DNA from: Sphingomonadales bacterium 39-57-19
GTDB lineage: Bacteria; Pseudomonadota; Alphaproteobacteria; Sphingomonadales; Sphingomonadaceae
DNA: 64,000 nucleotides
Assembly (NCBI GenBank): GCA_002282385.1
Contig: NCJG01000003.1
Coordinates: forward strand, 1 to 64,000
Direction: 5' to 3'
Positions 55,666 through 64,000 of the stretch are shown here, one piece after another. The notes under the pieces are model-generated. The model worked only from the letters and a program-made list of their open reading frames with translations. It ran no database searches and had not been told where the DNA came from. The position numbers and the translations under genes were made by a program. Position 1 is the stretch's first letter; each line of letters starts with the position of its first letter.

Positions 55666-57192
55666 ATGACCGTCACCATCCGCAATTCCGATCTGATCGA
55701 CAGCGTCGCCGACGCGTTGCAATATATAAGCTATTTTCACCCTATGGATTATATCCGGGCATTGGGTGATGCATATACCGCCGAACAGTCACCTGCGGCG
55801 AAAGATGCAATCGCGCAAATTCTGACCAATAGCCGGATGTGCGCAGAGGGCCATCGACCCATTTGTCAGGACACGGGCATCGTCAATGTTTTCGTCAAAT
55901 GGGGAATGGATTGCCGGCTGGAGGATACGTCCGCGTCGCTTCAGGAGGTGATCGACGAAGGCGTGCGCCGCGCATATCTGCACCCTGAAAACAAGCTGCG
56001 GGCTTCAGTACTTGCGGACCCCGCTTTCACGCGGCGTAACACCAAAGATAACACGCCCTGCGTCCTGCATGTCGAAATGGTCGCCGGTTCAAAAGTTTCC
56101 GTTGATGTCGCGGCAAAGGGCGGCGGCAGCGAGAACAAGTCGAAATTCAAGATGATGAACCCGTCAGACAATATCGTCGACTGGGTCGTTGAAATGTTGC
56201 CGCAAATGGGTGCTGGCTGGTGCCCGCCCGGAATGCTGGGCATTGGCATTGGCGGGACCGCGGAACATTGCGTCTTGCTGGCCAAGCAAGCGTTGATGGA
56301 GCCTATCGATATGGGACCGCTAAAAGCACGCGGTCCACAAAATGATATTGAGGCGATGCGCATTGAGATTTTTGACAAGGTCAACGCGTTGGGTATCGGC
56401 GCGCAGGGGCTTGGCGGGCTTTCCACAATCCTTGATGTGAAAATCATGGATGCGCCATGTCATGCTGCGGGCAAGCCGGTTGCGATGATTCCCAATTGCG
56501 CGGCGACGCGTCATGCGCATTTCACGCTGAACGGGTCGGGCCCTGCCTATCTGGAGGCGCCGAAGCTGGACGAATGGCCAAAGGTAGACTGGAAACCTGA
56601 TACAGCCGCGATCCGCGTGGATTTGGACGCGCTGACGCCGGAAACCGTTGCCAGCTGGAAACAGGGCGACCGCTTGTTGTTAAACGGCAAGATGCTGACC
56701 GGACGAGATGCCGCGCACAAGCGCATCGCCGACATGCTGGCGAAAGGCGAAGAACTGCCCGTCAGCTTTAAAGGGCGGATGATTTATTATGTCGGCCCAG
56801 TCGATCCGGTGGGTGAGGAGATTGTTGGTCCCGCTGGCCCGACGACGGCTACGCGCATGGACAAGTTCATGGACATGATGCTTGAGCAGGGCTTGCTGGC
56901 ATGTGTCGGTAAGGCGGAGCGCGGTCCCGCGGCAACACAAGCCATCGCCAAGCATAAGAGCGCATATCTCATGGCCGTTGGCGGCGCCGCCTATTTGGTG
57001 GCGCGCGCGATCAAGGGCAGCAAGGTTGTGGGCTTCGAAGATCTGGGCATGGAAGCAATCTACGAATTTGAAGTGCAGGACTTCCCCGTCACCGTCGCGG
57101 TCGACAGCGATGGCAACAATGTCCATCAACTGGCCCCTGCCTATTGGCAAAAGCGGATCAAGGACGAGGGATTGTTGGAAAACGCAGACTAG
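55666..57192 (+). CDS. Class I fumarate hydratase
   Basis: Iron-sulfur fumarase of the TCA cycle, interconverting fumarate and malate. The 508-residue protein has both halves of the class I family fused, with the three [4Fe-4S] cysteines in GHRPICQDTG (about residue 66), GGTAEHCVLLAK (about 203) and IPNCAATRH (about 277). GRMIYYVGPVDPVG is at the C-terminal domain. ATG at 55666 starts MTVTIRNSDL; the open frame upstream to 55510 is not protein-like. It reads divergently from nrdA. Confidence 0.95.
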   Translation: MTVTIRNSDLIDSVADALQYISYFHPMDYIRALGDAYTAEQSPAAKDAIAQILTNSRMCAEGHRPICQDTGIVNVFVKWGMDCRLEDTSASLQEVIDEGVRRAYLHPENKLRASVLADPAFTRRNTKDNTPCVLHVEMVAGSKVSVDVAAKGGGSENKSKFKMMNPSDNIVDWVVEMLPQMGAGWCPPGMLGIGIGGTAEHCVLLAKQALMEPIDMGPLKARGPQNDIEAMRIEIFDKVNALGIGAQGLGGLSTILDVKIMDAPCHAAGKPVAMIPNCAATRHAHFTLNGSGPAYLEAPKLDEWPKVDWKPDTAAIRVDLDALTPETVASWKQGDRLLLNGKMLTGRDAAHKRIADMLAKGEELPVSFKGRMIYYVGPVDPVGEEIVGPAGPTTATRMDKFMDMMLEQGLLACVGKAERGPAATQAIAKHKSAYLMAVGGAAYLVARAIKGSKVVGFEDLGMEAIYEFEVQDFPVTVAVDSDGNNVHQLAPAYWQKRIKDEGLLENAD

Positions 57193-57269
57193 CTTTTCAG
57201 CAGCCTTCAACTTTCGGCATCATATAGCGTTGTTGACATTGACGTCATGTGGGCCTGTTATCGGCAGCA

Positions 57270-58532
57270 ATGCGAACCGATAAAAAACCGAGCACAAGCT
57301 TCCTCTCGCGCCTCGGTCCCGGCCTTGTAACTGGCGCTGCGGATGACGATCCATCAGGAATCGGAACGCACAGCCAAATTGGCGCGCAATTTGGCTATGG
57401 GTTGAGCTGGACGTTTTTGTTCAGCTTTCCGTTGATGGTCGCCATTCAAGAAGTCGCGGCTGAAATCGGACGGGTTACCGGTGCAGGCATCGCGCGCAAT
57501 ATGCGTCGACATTACCCCCGGCCCTTGCTGGTGCTCATGGTCGGCCTGCTGCTGATTGCCAATATCGTTAATTTGGGAGCCGATTTGGCCGCGATGGGGG
57601 CTGCTGTGGGGCTGCTGATCGGTGGGCCGATAGGTTTGTATACGTTATTGTTCGGGATCTTCTGCATCATTGTTGAAGTGGCGCTTTCCTATGAGCGCTA
57701 TGCGTCGGTGCTCAAATGGGCGACGCTATCGCTCTTCGCGTATGTTGCTGTCGTCGTTGTGGCGCAGGTTCCTTGGGGAGAGGCGCTGACCTCGCTGGTT
57801 GTTCCGCGCATTGAATGGACCGGCGCGTACGCCACTGCCGTCGTCGCGATATTGGGGACCACCATCAGCCCTTATTTGTTTTTCTGGCAGGCGGGACAAG
57901 AGATTGAGGAGCAGAAGCGGCACAAGGTAAAGCCGCTGTGCATCACGCCCAAGGAGGCAGGACCTGAATTAAAACGCATCCGGATCGATACGCTGACCGG
58001 CATGGCGTTCAGCTCAATCGTCTCGCTGGCTATAGTTTTTGCAACGGCGGCGACGCTGCATGCCAATGGCATCCGCGATATCGAAACGTCGGCGCAGGCG
58101 GCTGAAGCATTGCGGCCCATTGCGGGAAATTTCGCTTTTGCATTATTCGCGCTGGGTATCATCGGAACGGGCTTGCTTGCGGTGCCCGTGCTTGCAGGGT
58201 CGGCGGCTTATGCGGTGACGGAAATGTTCGGCAAGGCAGGAAGCCTTGATGCCAAGCCAACGAAGGCACGGCTGTTTTACGGAACAATAGCCGTGACAAC
58301 CTTGCTTGGCGTGTCGTTGCAATATGTCGGCATTGACCCCGCGCGTGCTTTGTATTGGGCCGCTGTCGTCAATGGTGTGCTTGCTGCGCCGTTAATGGTC
58401 ATAATGATGCTCATCGTACGCAACCCGCGCGCGATGGGGCGGCTGACATTGGGGCGCCGCGCGACCATTACCGGCTGGATCGCGACGGGGGTTATGGCAG
58501 TTGCAACGATCGTGTTTTTCGCTACGCTCTAG
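57270..58532 (+). CDS. Nramp-like divalent metal transporter
   Basis: A 420-residue membrane protein with about eleven helices of the Nramp (LeuT) fold. Helix 1 has GPGLVTGAADDDPSGIGTHSQIGA, where classical Nramps have DPGN. Helix 6 has GTTISPYLFFWQAGQE, where classical members have the metal-binding methionine in a MPH motif. Both substitutions mark the Nramp-related group, for which magnesium rather than manganese/iron transport has been shown in one member. The substrate here is unknown. ATG 57270 is used; GTG 57249 is an alternative start. Confidence 0.82.
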   Translation: MRTDKKPSTSFLSRLGPGLVTGAADDDPSGIGTHSQIGAQFGYGLSWTFLFSFPLMVAIQEVAAEIGRVTGAGIARNMRRHYPRPLLVLMVGLLLIANIVNLGADLAAMGAAVGLLIGGPIGLYTLLFGIFCIIVEVALSYERYASVLKWATLSLFAYVAVVVVAQVPWGEALTSLVVPRIEWTGAYATAVVAILGTTISPYLFFWQAGQEIEEQKRHKVKPLCITPKEAGPELKRIRIDTLTGMAFSSIVSLAIVFATAATLHANGIRDIETSAQAAEALRPIAGNFAFALFALGIIGTGLLAVPVLAGSAAYAVTEMFGKAGSLDAKPTKARLFYGTIAVTTLLGVSLQYVGIDPARALYWAAVVNGVLAAPLMVIMMLIVRNPRAMGRLTLGRRATITGWIATGVMAVATIVFFATL

Positions 58533-58554
58533 AGTAGCGATGCCGCGGCGCTTA

Positions 58555-59580
58555 TTATTGGGATTTTGGGGCAGACGACTTTTGGGTCGGCGCATTCTTT
58601 GGCGCTGGTAACGAGTCGAGAAACTCCAGTTCGTTGAGGTCTATATTGGCATCGGGTCTTTTGCCTTTAAGAACATCAATCTCTGCCTGGCGTTTCATGA
58701 GATAATATTCGCGCATCGCTGCGTACGGGTTCCCGCTTTCCTGTATCCGGGTGAGAATCACATCATTTTCTACACGGTCGTCAATCGACGAAAGCACGCC
58801 TTTGGTTCCCGAGACAATGGGATTGGTAAACGGCTTACCGACGGTTGCTGGTAAAAGCGAAAGATCAACGACGCGCCCGAAAACATCACGAACCGTCGTG
58901 GATCCGAATACAGGTAAAAATAAATAGGGTCCCGGACCGACGCCATAATATCCCAATGTGTCGGCGAGGCCATTTGGACGGCGGGGCAGGTTGATTGGAT
59001 GCTTTTTAGCGACATCAAAAAGCCCGGCAACGCCGACGGTTGAGTTGATGGCAAATCGACCAACGGTTTCGGCCGCTTTGCCGATCTTGAGCTGCAGCAG
59101 AAAATTCAGAAAGACGACGGGTTCATCCAAGTTATTCAGAACATTATGCATTCCGTCGCGGATCGGGGCAGGTAATCCATCTCGATACCCGTACGCGATC
59201 GGTGCGATAATGGCTTTGTCGACCGACTGTACCGCGCCGAACGAGACTTCGTTCACGACCGCAATCGGGTCGCCTTTCGGGGGTCCCTGATTTGCGGTAA
59301 CAACGATTATGGCCTTTTCGGCAGCAACCGGCGTAACGGGTCCGACGGGCGTTTGTGGGTCCGGAGATTGCGACGGAACCTCTGCTCCATCTGTGGATGG
59401 CGGCACAGTGGCTTGCGTACCCTGCTCAGGCGATGCTGTGGGTGCGCCAGCAGTTTCCATTGCGATAACTGGCTCTAACACAGGCGGAAGCTGCGGGGTC
59501 CCCGATAAAAGGGCGATTGCGACGATATTGGTGATGCTCAACGTTGGAACTTTCCGGTCATAACCGCTTGCAAGCGACAT
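58555..59580 (-). CDS. mlaA: MlaA/VacJ-family outer membrane lipid-trafficking protein
   Basis: Outer-membrane component of the Mla system that removes mislocalised phospholipid. Residues about 95-330 contain the VacJ core: ANDPFE-like start, DEPVVFLNFLLQLKIGKAAETVGRFAINSTVGVAGLFDVA, then GYYGVGPGPYLFLPVFGSTTVRDVFG. The first 95 residues are Pro/Ala/Thr-rich, with a hydrophobic leader (TNIVAIALLSG). No lipobox cysteine is seen at the leader end, unlike E. coli MlaA. Start ATG 59580 is not supported by a good ribosome site. No mlaDEF genes are in the window. Confidence 0.85.
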   Translation of the reverse strand: MSLASGYDRKVPTLSITNIVAIALLSGTPQLPPVLEPVIAMETAGAPTASPEQGTQATVPPSTDGAEVPSQSPDPQTPVGPVTPVAAEKAIIVVTANQGPPKGDPIAVVNEVSFGAVQSVDKAIIAPIAYGYRDGLPAPIRDGMHNVLNNLDEPVVFLNFLLQLKIGKAAETVGRFAINSTVGVAGLFDVAKKHPINLPRRPNGLADTLGYYGVGPGPYLFLPVFGSTTVRDVFGRVVDLSLLPATVGKPFTNPIVSGTKGVLSSIDDRVENDVILTRIQESGNPYAAMREYYLMKRQAEIDVLKGKRPDANIDLNELEFLDSLPAPKNAPTQKSSAPKSQ

Positions 59581-59701
59581 CCTACGGGCTGGCTGCCAAG
59601 CTGACAACTGCCTTTCAAGGAACTCAGCTCACGCTTAATCGCGAGCTATATGAAACAATTTCCGATAGCATCCGCAGCTATTGGGTGCTTTCGGGGCGGC
59701 A

Positions 59702-60325
59702 TTATTGCCCTTGTTGGGCCCGCATCTGTGCATCAATTTGTGCCTGGATTTCAGGTGGTAGGCCCTGCGGTGCGCCGCTGGCCTGCCCACCTTGCTGCTG
59801 TTGCATTTCCTGCATTTGCTTTTGCATGGCTTCGATTTCGGCGCGTGATTTGAACTCTAACAGTTCGACATCAAAGGTCAGCTCGCTACCGCCGGGGATG
59901 GCGACTTGGCCGGTTTGCGGATTGCGCTGATCTTCCGGGCCATAGCCAAGATCGGCCGGGATCCACAGGCGATATTTGCCGCCGCGCTGCATGATTTTAA
60001 GGCCTTCTGAAAAGCCGGGAACAACGCCGGTAACTGGGAAGCCAGCCTGAGGATTTTGATCGAAAACCGTGCCGTCTTTCAACATGCCTGTGTAGCTGAC
60101 GAGCACAACATCATTGTCCGTTGGCGGCTTGCCTTCGCCGGTCTGGATAATCTTGTAACGCAATCCTGACGGCGTGGTGACGATATCGCCATATTCCTGC
60201 CGCACGTCGCTGGTGCCCCAATAGGCCAAACCGCCACCGGCAGCGAGCACGAGCGCAATCGCGGCCCAATATTTGGTCATCGTGCCTTTTTTGAGCGGAA
60301 GAATCGGGACGGCAGTTACAGACAT
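59702..60325 (-). CDS. FKBP-type peptidyl-prolyl isomerase, membrane-anchored
   Basis: A 207-residue prolyl isomerase. One helix near the N-terminus (about 15-36) anchors it to the inner membrane. The FKBP domain (about 50-150) has the DNDVVLVSYTGMLKDGTVFDQ and GFSEGLKIMQRGGKYRLWIPADLGYG signatures. The C-terminal 45 residues are Gln/Met-rich (MQKQMQEMQQQQGG), likely coiled. AGGA seven bases before ATG 60325 decides the start. It precedes no partner; rpsU lies upstream on the same strand behind a terminator. Confidence 0.92.
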   Translation of the reverse strand: MSVTAVPILPLKKGTMTKYWAAIALVLAAGGGLAYWGTSDVRQEYGDIVTTPSGLRYKIIQTGEGKPPTDNDVVLVSYTGMLKDGTVFDQNPQAGFPVTGVVPGFSEGLKIMQRGGKYRLWIPADLGYGPEDQRNPQTGQVAIPGGSELTFDVELLEFKSRAEIEAMQKQMQEMQQQQGGQASGAPQGLPPEIQAQIDAQMRAQQGQ

Positions 60326-60386
60326 ACACATTTCCTGTTGGCTAAGTTGCGCGGTGACTAGCAGAAACTAGCAGGGATTCCAGACA

Positions 60387-60411
60387 CAAAAAAAGCGCCG
60401 TAAACGGCGCC
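60387..60411 (-). terminator. Rho-independent terminator after rpsU
   Basis: On the minus strand GGCGCCG-TTTA-CGGCGC is followed by seven T. It lies 25 bases past the rpsU stop. Confidence 0.85.
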
Positions 60412-60435
60412 TTCCTTGTTGCGGGTCGCAGACGC

Positions 60436-60642
60436 TTATTTCGCGCCGTCACGTTCCTGCTGCTTGCGCTCCATCTTGCGGGCACGACGAACAGCGGCTG
60501 CCTTTTCACGGGCGCGCTTTTCCGATGGCTTTTCGAAGTGACGACGCAGCTTCATTTCGCGATACACGCCTTCACGCTGCAGCTTCTTCTTAAGCGCGCG
60601 TAGGGCTTGATCAACATTATTGTCGCGAACCATGATCTGCAT
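60436..60642 (-). CDS. rpsU: 30S ribosomal protein S21
   Basis: A 68-residue basic protein of the 30S platform. It has the family pattern [48 protein letters not shown], cut here at its basic end. ATG 60642 gives the canonical [10 protein letters not shown] start, with GGAG eleven bases upstream; the open frame to 60672 is not used. Confidence 0.96.
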   Translation of the reverse strand: MQIMVRDNNVDQALRALKKKLQREGVYREMKLRRHFEKPSEKRAREKAAAVRRARKMERKQQERDGAK

Positions 60643-60899
60643 AAAAAACTCAACTCCGGATCGAATCGGCAAAATGGCTTAAAACGGCCACTTTGAAAGG
60701 CTAAAAACGAAAATCGCCGCGTTCACAGGCGGCGTGTTGAGGTGGCCCCTAACTAGGTCGCCCTTAAATATCAAGCGAAAATGGCGCTTTTAAGCATGAG
60801 GATGGAGAAATCCGTCGGCCTTTTTGCTGCGCCCAACCCCTTGCCCTCGTGCAATGTTCGTTTCATAATGCAACGCAACGAATGAGCAGGAGAGCGCCA

Positions 60900-61664
60900 A
60901 TGGCAACCCAATTGAAGTCGAATAGCAAATATAGCGAAGCCGAATGGACCGCGCGTCAGGAGCTTGCTGCCTGCTATCGGATATTTTCGATGTTCGGTTG
61001 GGACGAACTGGTGTTTAACCACATTACGGTGAAGGTGCCCGACGAAGACGGCGCTTTTTTGATCAATCCTTATGGCATGCACTTTGGTGAGATCACCGCT
61101 TCCAGCCTGATCAAGATCGACATTGATGGCAACAAGATCGATGCCGACAACCCATGGCATGTCAATAAGGCGGGCTTCGTCCAGCATAGCCTGTTCCATC
61201 GCACTTTGCCCGATGCCCATGCCATTATTCACACCCATACAACGGCCACGGTTGCCGTGTGCAGCCTTGAGGGCGGATTGCAGCCAGTCAATTTTTACGC
61301 CTGCAACTTCATGGGACAACTGGCGTACCATGATTTCGAAGGCGTCACCGTTCGTGAAGAAGAAGGTACGCGATTGGTCGAAAATCTGGGCGAAAAACGG
61401 ATATTGATGCTGAAAAATCACGGTCCTGTCGTGATGGGCAAGACATTGACGGATGCGTTCATCAAATATTGGGCGCTGCAGCGGGCATGCGAGCAACAAA
61501 TTGCTACGATGCAAATGGGAACGCCGATAACCGTTTCGCCTGAAGTCATCGCGGTGCACCAGCGCGACCTGTATATGGCGTCACCCCCCGGCGGTTCGGG
61601 CCGCGTTGAATTTGACGCAATGGTGCGCAAGGTTGACCAGATCGATAAAAGCTGGCGGGATTAA
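60900..61664 (+). CDS. Class II aldolase/adducin family protein
   Basis: A 254-residue class II aldolase-type protein. The predicted metal site is HTHTTATVAV (His-x-His, about residue 107) with a further histidine later (LKNHGPVVMGKT near 176-187). FNHITVKVPD at the start and GEITASSLIKID are typical. Substrates in this family vary (fuculose-1-P, ribulose-5-P and others), and none is indicated here. GGAG lies nine bases before ATG 60900. It is followed 43 bases later by an iron-sulfur protein on the same strand. Confidence 0.9.
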   Translation: MATQLKSNSKYSEAEWTARQELAACYRIFSMFGWDELVFNHITVKVPDEDGAFLINPYGMHFGEITASSLIKIDIDGNKIDADNPWHVNKAGFVQHSLFHRTLPDAHAIIHTHTTATVAVCSLEGGLQPVNFYACNFMGQLAYHDFEGVTVREEEGTRLVENLGEKRILMLKNHGPVVMGKTLTDAFIKYWALQRACEQQIATMQMGTPITVSPEVIAVHQRDLYMASPPGGSGRVEFDAMVRKVDQIDKSWRD

Positions 61665-61707
61665 ACACTCCGCTGCAACACCTTCAGCGTGCGTATAATG
61701 GGGCTGC

Positions 61708-62247
61708 ATGACCAAATTCACCGTCAATGATCGCCCGGTCCAGTATAAAATGGATCCGCAAACGCCTCTTTTGTGGGCTTTGCGCGATGCGTCTAATTTG
61801 ACTGGAACGAAATATGGTTGCGGCAATGGCGATTGCGGCGCGTGCATTGTGGAAGTCGACGGGGAAGCGATACGGTCTTGTCTGGTCACGATTGCCGAAG
61901 CCGAAGGACGTTTTGTCACGACGATTGAAGGCCTCAGCCGTGATCGTAGCCATCCGCTGCAACAGGCGTTTGTCGCAAGCAATGTTCCGCAATGCGGCTT
62001 TTGCATTCCGGGTATCATTATGGCGGGCGCGGTGTTGCTTAAGAAAAGCAGCAACCCAACCGATGAAGAAATCGACGCGGCAATCACGAACTTGTGCCGT
62101 TGCGGCGTGTATCCACGCCTGCGCGACGCTATCAAACGGGCCGGACGCGTTATGCGCGGCGAAGAGCGTATCGCTGCTGCGCCACCGCCGGGAATTACAC
62201 CTGAAGATGCCGCGCGGGCGGTTCCTGCGCTGACGGTTGCCGATTAA
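61708..62247 (+). CDS. Orphan [2Fe-2S] subunit of the xanthine-dehydrogenase/IorA type
   Basis: A 179-residue small subunit like that of molybdenum hydroxylases (isoquinoline 1-oxidoreductase alpha). Two clusters are complete: GCGNGDCGACIVEVDG-IRSC (Cys from about residue 38) in the plant-type fold and QCGFCIPG ... LCRCG (about 97-133) in the helical domain. The molybdopterin large subunit normally encoded beside it is missing: the next gene on the other strand is an HNH endonuclease. It may pair with a distant partner or be a remnant. Confidence 0.87.
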   Translation: MTKFTVNDRPVQYKMDPQTPLLWALRDASNLTGTKYGCGNGDCGACIVEVDGEAIRSCLVTIAEAEGRFVTTIEGLSRDRSHPLQQAFVASNVPQCGFCIPGIIMAGAVLLKKSSNPTDEEIDAAITNLCRCGVYPRLRDAIKRAGRVMRGEERIAAAPPPGITPEDAARAVPALTVAD

Positions 62248-62249
62248 GT

Positions 62250-62834
62250 TTAACCCTGCAGTTCAATATCCCAATACAACCAGTCATGCCATGTTTCGTG
62301 CAGATGGTTCGGCGGGAACGCACGGCCTCTGTCTTGCAATTGCCAGCTGGTGGGACGGATCGCGGCCATGTTCAGCTGCATATGCGCTTGCTTTGGCGTG
62401 CGCCCGCCTTTTTTCAGATTGCAGTGCAGGCATGCCGTGGTGACATTTTCCCAGCTCGTGATGCCGCCCAAACGGCGCGGAACGATATGGTCAAAGGTCA
62501 GATTGTCGCCCGATCCGCAATATTGGCATTCAAACTTGTCACGCAGGAATAGGTTAAAGCGGGTGAATGCAGGATATTCCGATGGCTTCACATATTGGCG
62601 CAGCGCGATAACCGACGGGATTTTCATATCCAGCCTTGGGCTATGGACATGCCGATCATAGTTCGAAACGATGTCGACCTTGTCGAGGAACACCGCCTTA
62701 ATGGCGGCTTGCCACGGCCATAAGCTTAATGGATAATAGCTCAACGGCGTGTAATCGGCGTTGAGTACCAATGCCGGGCAGTTTTCCGGGTGCCTTGCGC
62801 GGCCCGCTGCTTCGAAAGTTCCGGTATGCAACAT
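62250..62834 (-). CDS. HNH endonuclease-fold protein
   Basis: A 194-residue protein with the HNH motif in a zinc-supported form: CQYCGSGDNLTFDHIVPRRLGG (about residues 102-123) and CLHCNLKKGGRTP (about 134-146). The preceding LNADYTPLSYYPLSLWPWQAAIKAVFLDKVDIV is typical of a widespread housekeeping HNH family of uncertain role. It converges on the iron-sulfur gene, two bases from its stop. Phage or restriction context is absent. Confidence 0.92.
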   Translation of the reverse strand: MLHTGTFEAAGRARHPENCPALVLNADYTPLSYYPLSLWPWQAAIKAVFLDKVDIVSNYDRHVHSPRLDMKIPSVIALRQYVKPSEYPAFTRFNLFLRDKFECQYCGSGDNLTFDHIVPRRLGGITSWENVTTACLHCNLKKGGRTPKQAHMQLNMAAIRPTSWQLQDRGRAFPPNHLHETWHDWLYWDIELQG

Positions 62835-62996
62835 AAGTCGAACCCTACTCCCTTTATGTCATACATGCTTTAAGCGTATCAACGTTACAGCAATCTGACA
62901 GTCATCAACCTATTTGCACATATGGTGACGTCAAGAGGGCAAAGGCACCGGATATGGTATTTTTTGGGGATATGTTTTTTGCGTGCGAATGACTTT

Positions 62997-63881
62997 TTGA
63001 AGCAATATCTGCCTGCGCTGCCGCAATGTGATGGCGCAGTGGTGACGCGGTTCGCGCCGAGTCCCAATGGGCGACTGCATCTGGGGCATGCCTTTTCGGC
63101 ATTATGCGCGCATGATTTTGTGCGGGCTTTGGATGGCCAGTTCCATCTGCGGATTGAAGATATTGACGGAACACGCAGCCGTGCCGAGCATGTCGCGGCG
63201 ATCATGTCGGATATGGACTGGCTTGGGCTTCATCATGACGGCGCGGTACAATTTCAATCGCAAAACATTGCCAGATATGAAGCGGCCCGCGATCGGTTGG
63301 TCGCGGACGGGCTATTATACCGCTGCAGCTGTACACGAAGCGATATTGCCAATGCTCTCAAGCACAAGCCGGTGCCGCATGGTCCAGATGGCCCCCATTA
63401 TCCCGGAACGTGCCGGGACAGCGACATTGACCCGTCCGTGCCGCACAGCTTGCGGATTGATATGGCCAAAGCCGTGGCGCAGTCGGGGCTGTTGCATTGG
63501 ATGGATTTGGCGGCTGGACCGCAATTTGCAGACCCAATGGCATTTGGCGATGTTGTTCTGTGGCGCAAAGATGCACCTGCATCATACCATCTGGCCGCAA
63601 CCATCGACGATGCCGCCGATAGCGTGTCGCATGTCGTGCGTGGCCAAGACCTTTTCGGATATACCGCCATTCACAGGCTGTTGCAGAAACTGTTGGATTT
63701 GCCTGAACCCACATATTGGCATCATCCGCTGTTGTTGGACGCGAGCGATGAAAAACTGGCGAAGAGCAAATCCTCACCTGCGCTTTCGGACCGGCGGTTG
63801 GCGGGCGAATGCGGCGATGGACTTATTAATAATTTGCGTCAGGGAACGCTACCGCTTGGAATCTCGCTATCTCACGCCTAA
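62997..63881 (+). CDS. gluQ: Glutamyl-Q tRNA(Asp) synthetase
   Basis: Paralogue of the glutamyl-tRNA synthetase catalytic core that attaches glutamate to queuosine in tRNA-Asp. It has RFAPSPNGRLHLGHAFSALCAHDF (HIGH-type motif as HLGH) and RIEDIDGTR. The zinc cysteines are YRCSCTR and the later YPGTCR, and the KMSKS-equivalent is EKLAKSKS near the end. It lacks an anticodon-binding domain, as expected. The start is unclear: TTG 62997 is used, and the frame is open to ATG 62922 with a non-family extension. Confidence 0.92.
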   Translation: MKQYLPALPQCDGAVVTRFAPSPNGRLHLGHAFSALCAHDFVRALDGQFHLRIEDIDGTRSRAEHVAAIMSDMDWLGLHHDGAVQFQSQNIARYEAARDRLVADGLLYRCSCTRSDIANALKHKPVPHGPDGPHYPGTCRDSDIDPSVPHSLRIDMAKAVAQSGLLHWMDLAAGPQFADPMAFGDVVLWRKDAPASYHLAATIDDAADSVSHVVRGQDLFGYTAIHRLLQKLLDLPEPTYWHHPLLLDASDEKLAKSKSSPALSDRRLAGECGDGLINNLRQGTLPLGISLSHA

Positions 63882-63924
63882 ATAGACGCAGCGGGGTATT
63901 GGCCCCGGACAAGGATTTCTCCCG

Positions 63925-64000
63925 ATGACTATTTTGCTGGTTCTCCTCACCATTGGCGCAGCTGGTGCCGTGGCATTTGCACTTATCCGTGGCCTTCATG
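63925..64000 (+). CDS. Start of a small membrane protein cut by the window edge
   Basis: ATG at 63925 with AAGGA nine bases upstream opens MTILLVLLTIGAAGAVAFALIRGLH, one membrane helix that runs to the end of the window. The sequence fits the N-terminus of the twin-transmembrane HIG1-like small proteins common in alphaproteobacteria. Only the first 25 residues are visible. Confidence 0.6.
   Translation, partial: MTILLVLLTIGAAGAVAFALIRGLH

Noticed and set aside
60395..60411. Second gene or small RNA between rpsU and the FKBP gene
   Set aside because: The hairpin with a T run is simply the rpsU terminator, and the remaining gap is short.

Overview
The window is a chromosomal segment of an alphaproteobacterium, most likely a member of the Sphingomonadales (Sphingopyxis/Sphingorhabdus/Sphingomonas type). 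This is inferred from the gene content: a soluble serine palmitoyltransferase beside an acyl carrier protein, a GltD-GltB pair, the proA-nadD-rsfS-rlmH-EnvC-S41 peptidase order, the obgE-proB order, an FYDLN-acid protein, and the dispersed palindromic repeat whose translations (for example HAELVSAS) recur in sphingomonad genomes. Most genes have host-like, fairly GC-rich codon use, and non-ATG starts (TTG/GTG) are common.

Layout. 1-2 kb: bactofilin and an overlapping M23 peptidase (minus). 2-8.4 kb (plus): proA, nadD, rsfS, rlmH, an EnvC-like activator, an S41 peptidase, dsbB and coq7, tightly packed. 8.5-12 kb: a lineage-type secreted protein, a DUF885 peptidase and an aspartyl beta-hydroxylase. 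12-18 kb (minus): glutamate synthase gltD-gltB. 18-20 kb (minus): uppP and a complex-I-type NAD(P)-binding protein. 20-26.7 kb (plus): a TamA-TamB pair followed by a very short lipoprotein gene. 26.7-30 kb: a glutathione transferase, a small membrane protein, a broken comM/yifB and tRNA-Leu(UAA). 30-34 kb (minus): ihfB, rpsA, cmk and aroA. 34.4-37.3 kb (plus): the FYDLN protein, tRNA-Ala(GGC), obgE and proB.

37.3-46.5 kb reads as a sphingolipid locus. It has an NAD-dependent epimerase (candidate 3-ketoceramide reductase), ACP and serine palmitoyltransferase, then DUF1275. A convergent minus-strand operon follows: a DUF2141 protein, a diacylglycerol/ceramide-kinase-like lipid kinase and a Tam41-like nucleotidyltransferase. 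Next come lptF-lptG and a GNAT-like protein (candidate bacterial ceramide synthase). Together these could make sphinganine/ceramide, phosphorylate and possibly cytidylylate a lipid, and move lipid to the outer membrane.

46.5-52 kb is the variable part. It holds small genes, a terminase-small-subunit-like HTH protein with a C11A8 tract and a palindrome upstream, a REP-like repeat, a strong G-quadruplex motif, and an AT-rich island with a frameshifted two-TM protein and a defence-type reverse transcriptase. The reverse transcriptase is preceded by a 34-codon ORF that is colinear with the extreme C-terminus of the neighbouring NrdB.

52-64 kb returns to core genes: nrdB and nrdA, class I fumarase, an Nramp-like transporter, an MlaA-like lipoprotein, an FKBP, rpsU, a class II aldolase, an orphan [2Fe-2S] subunit, an HNH endonuclease, gluQRS and the start of a small membrane protein cut by the window edge.
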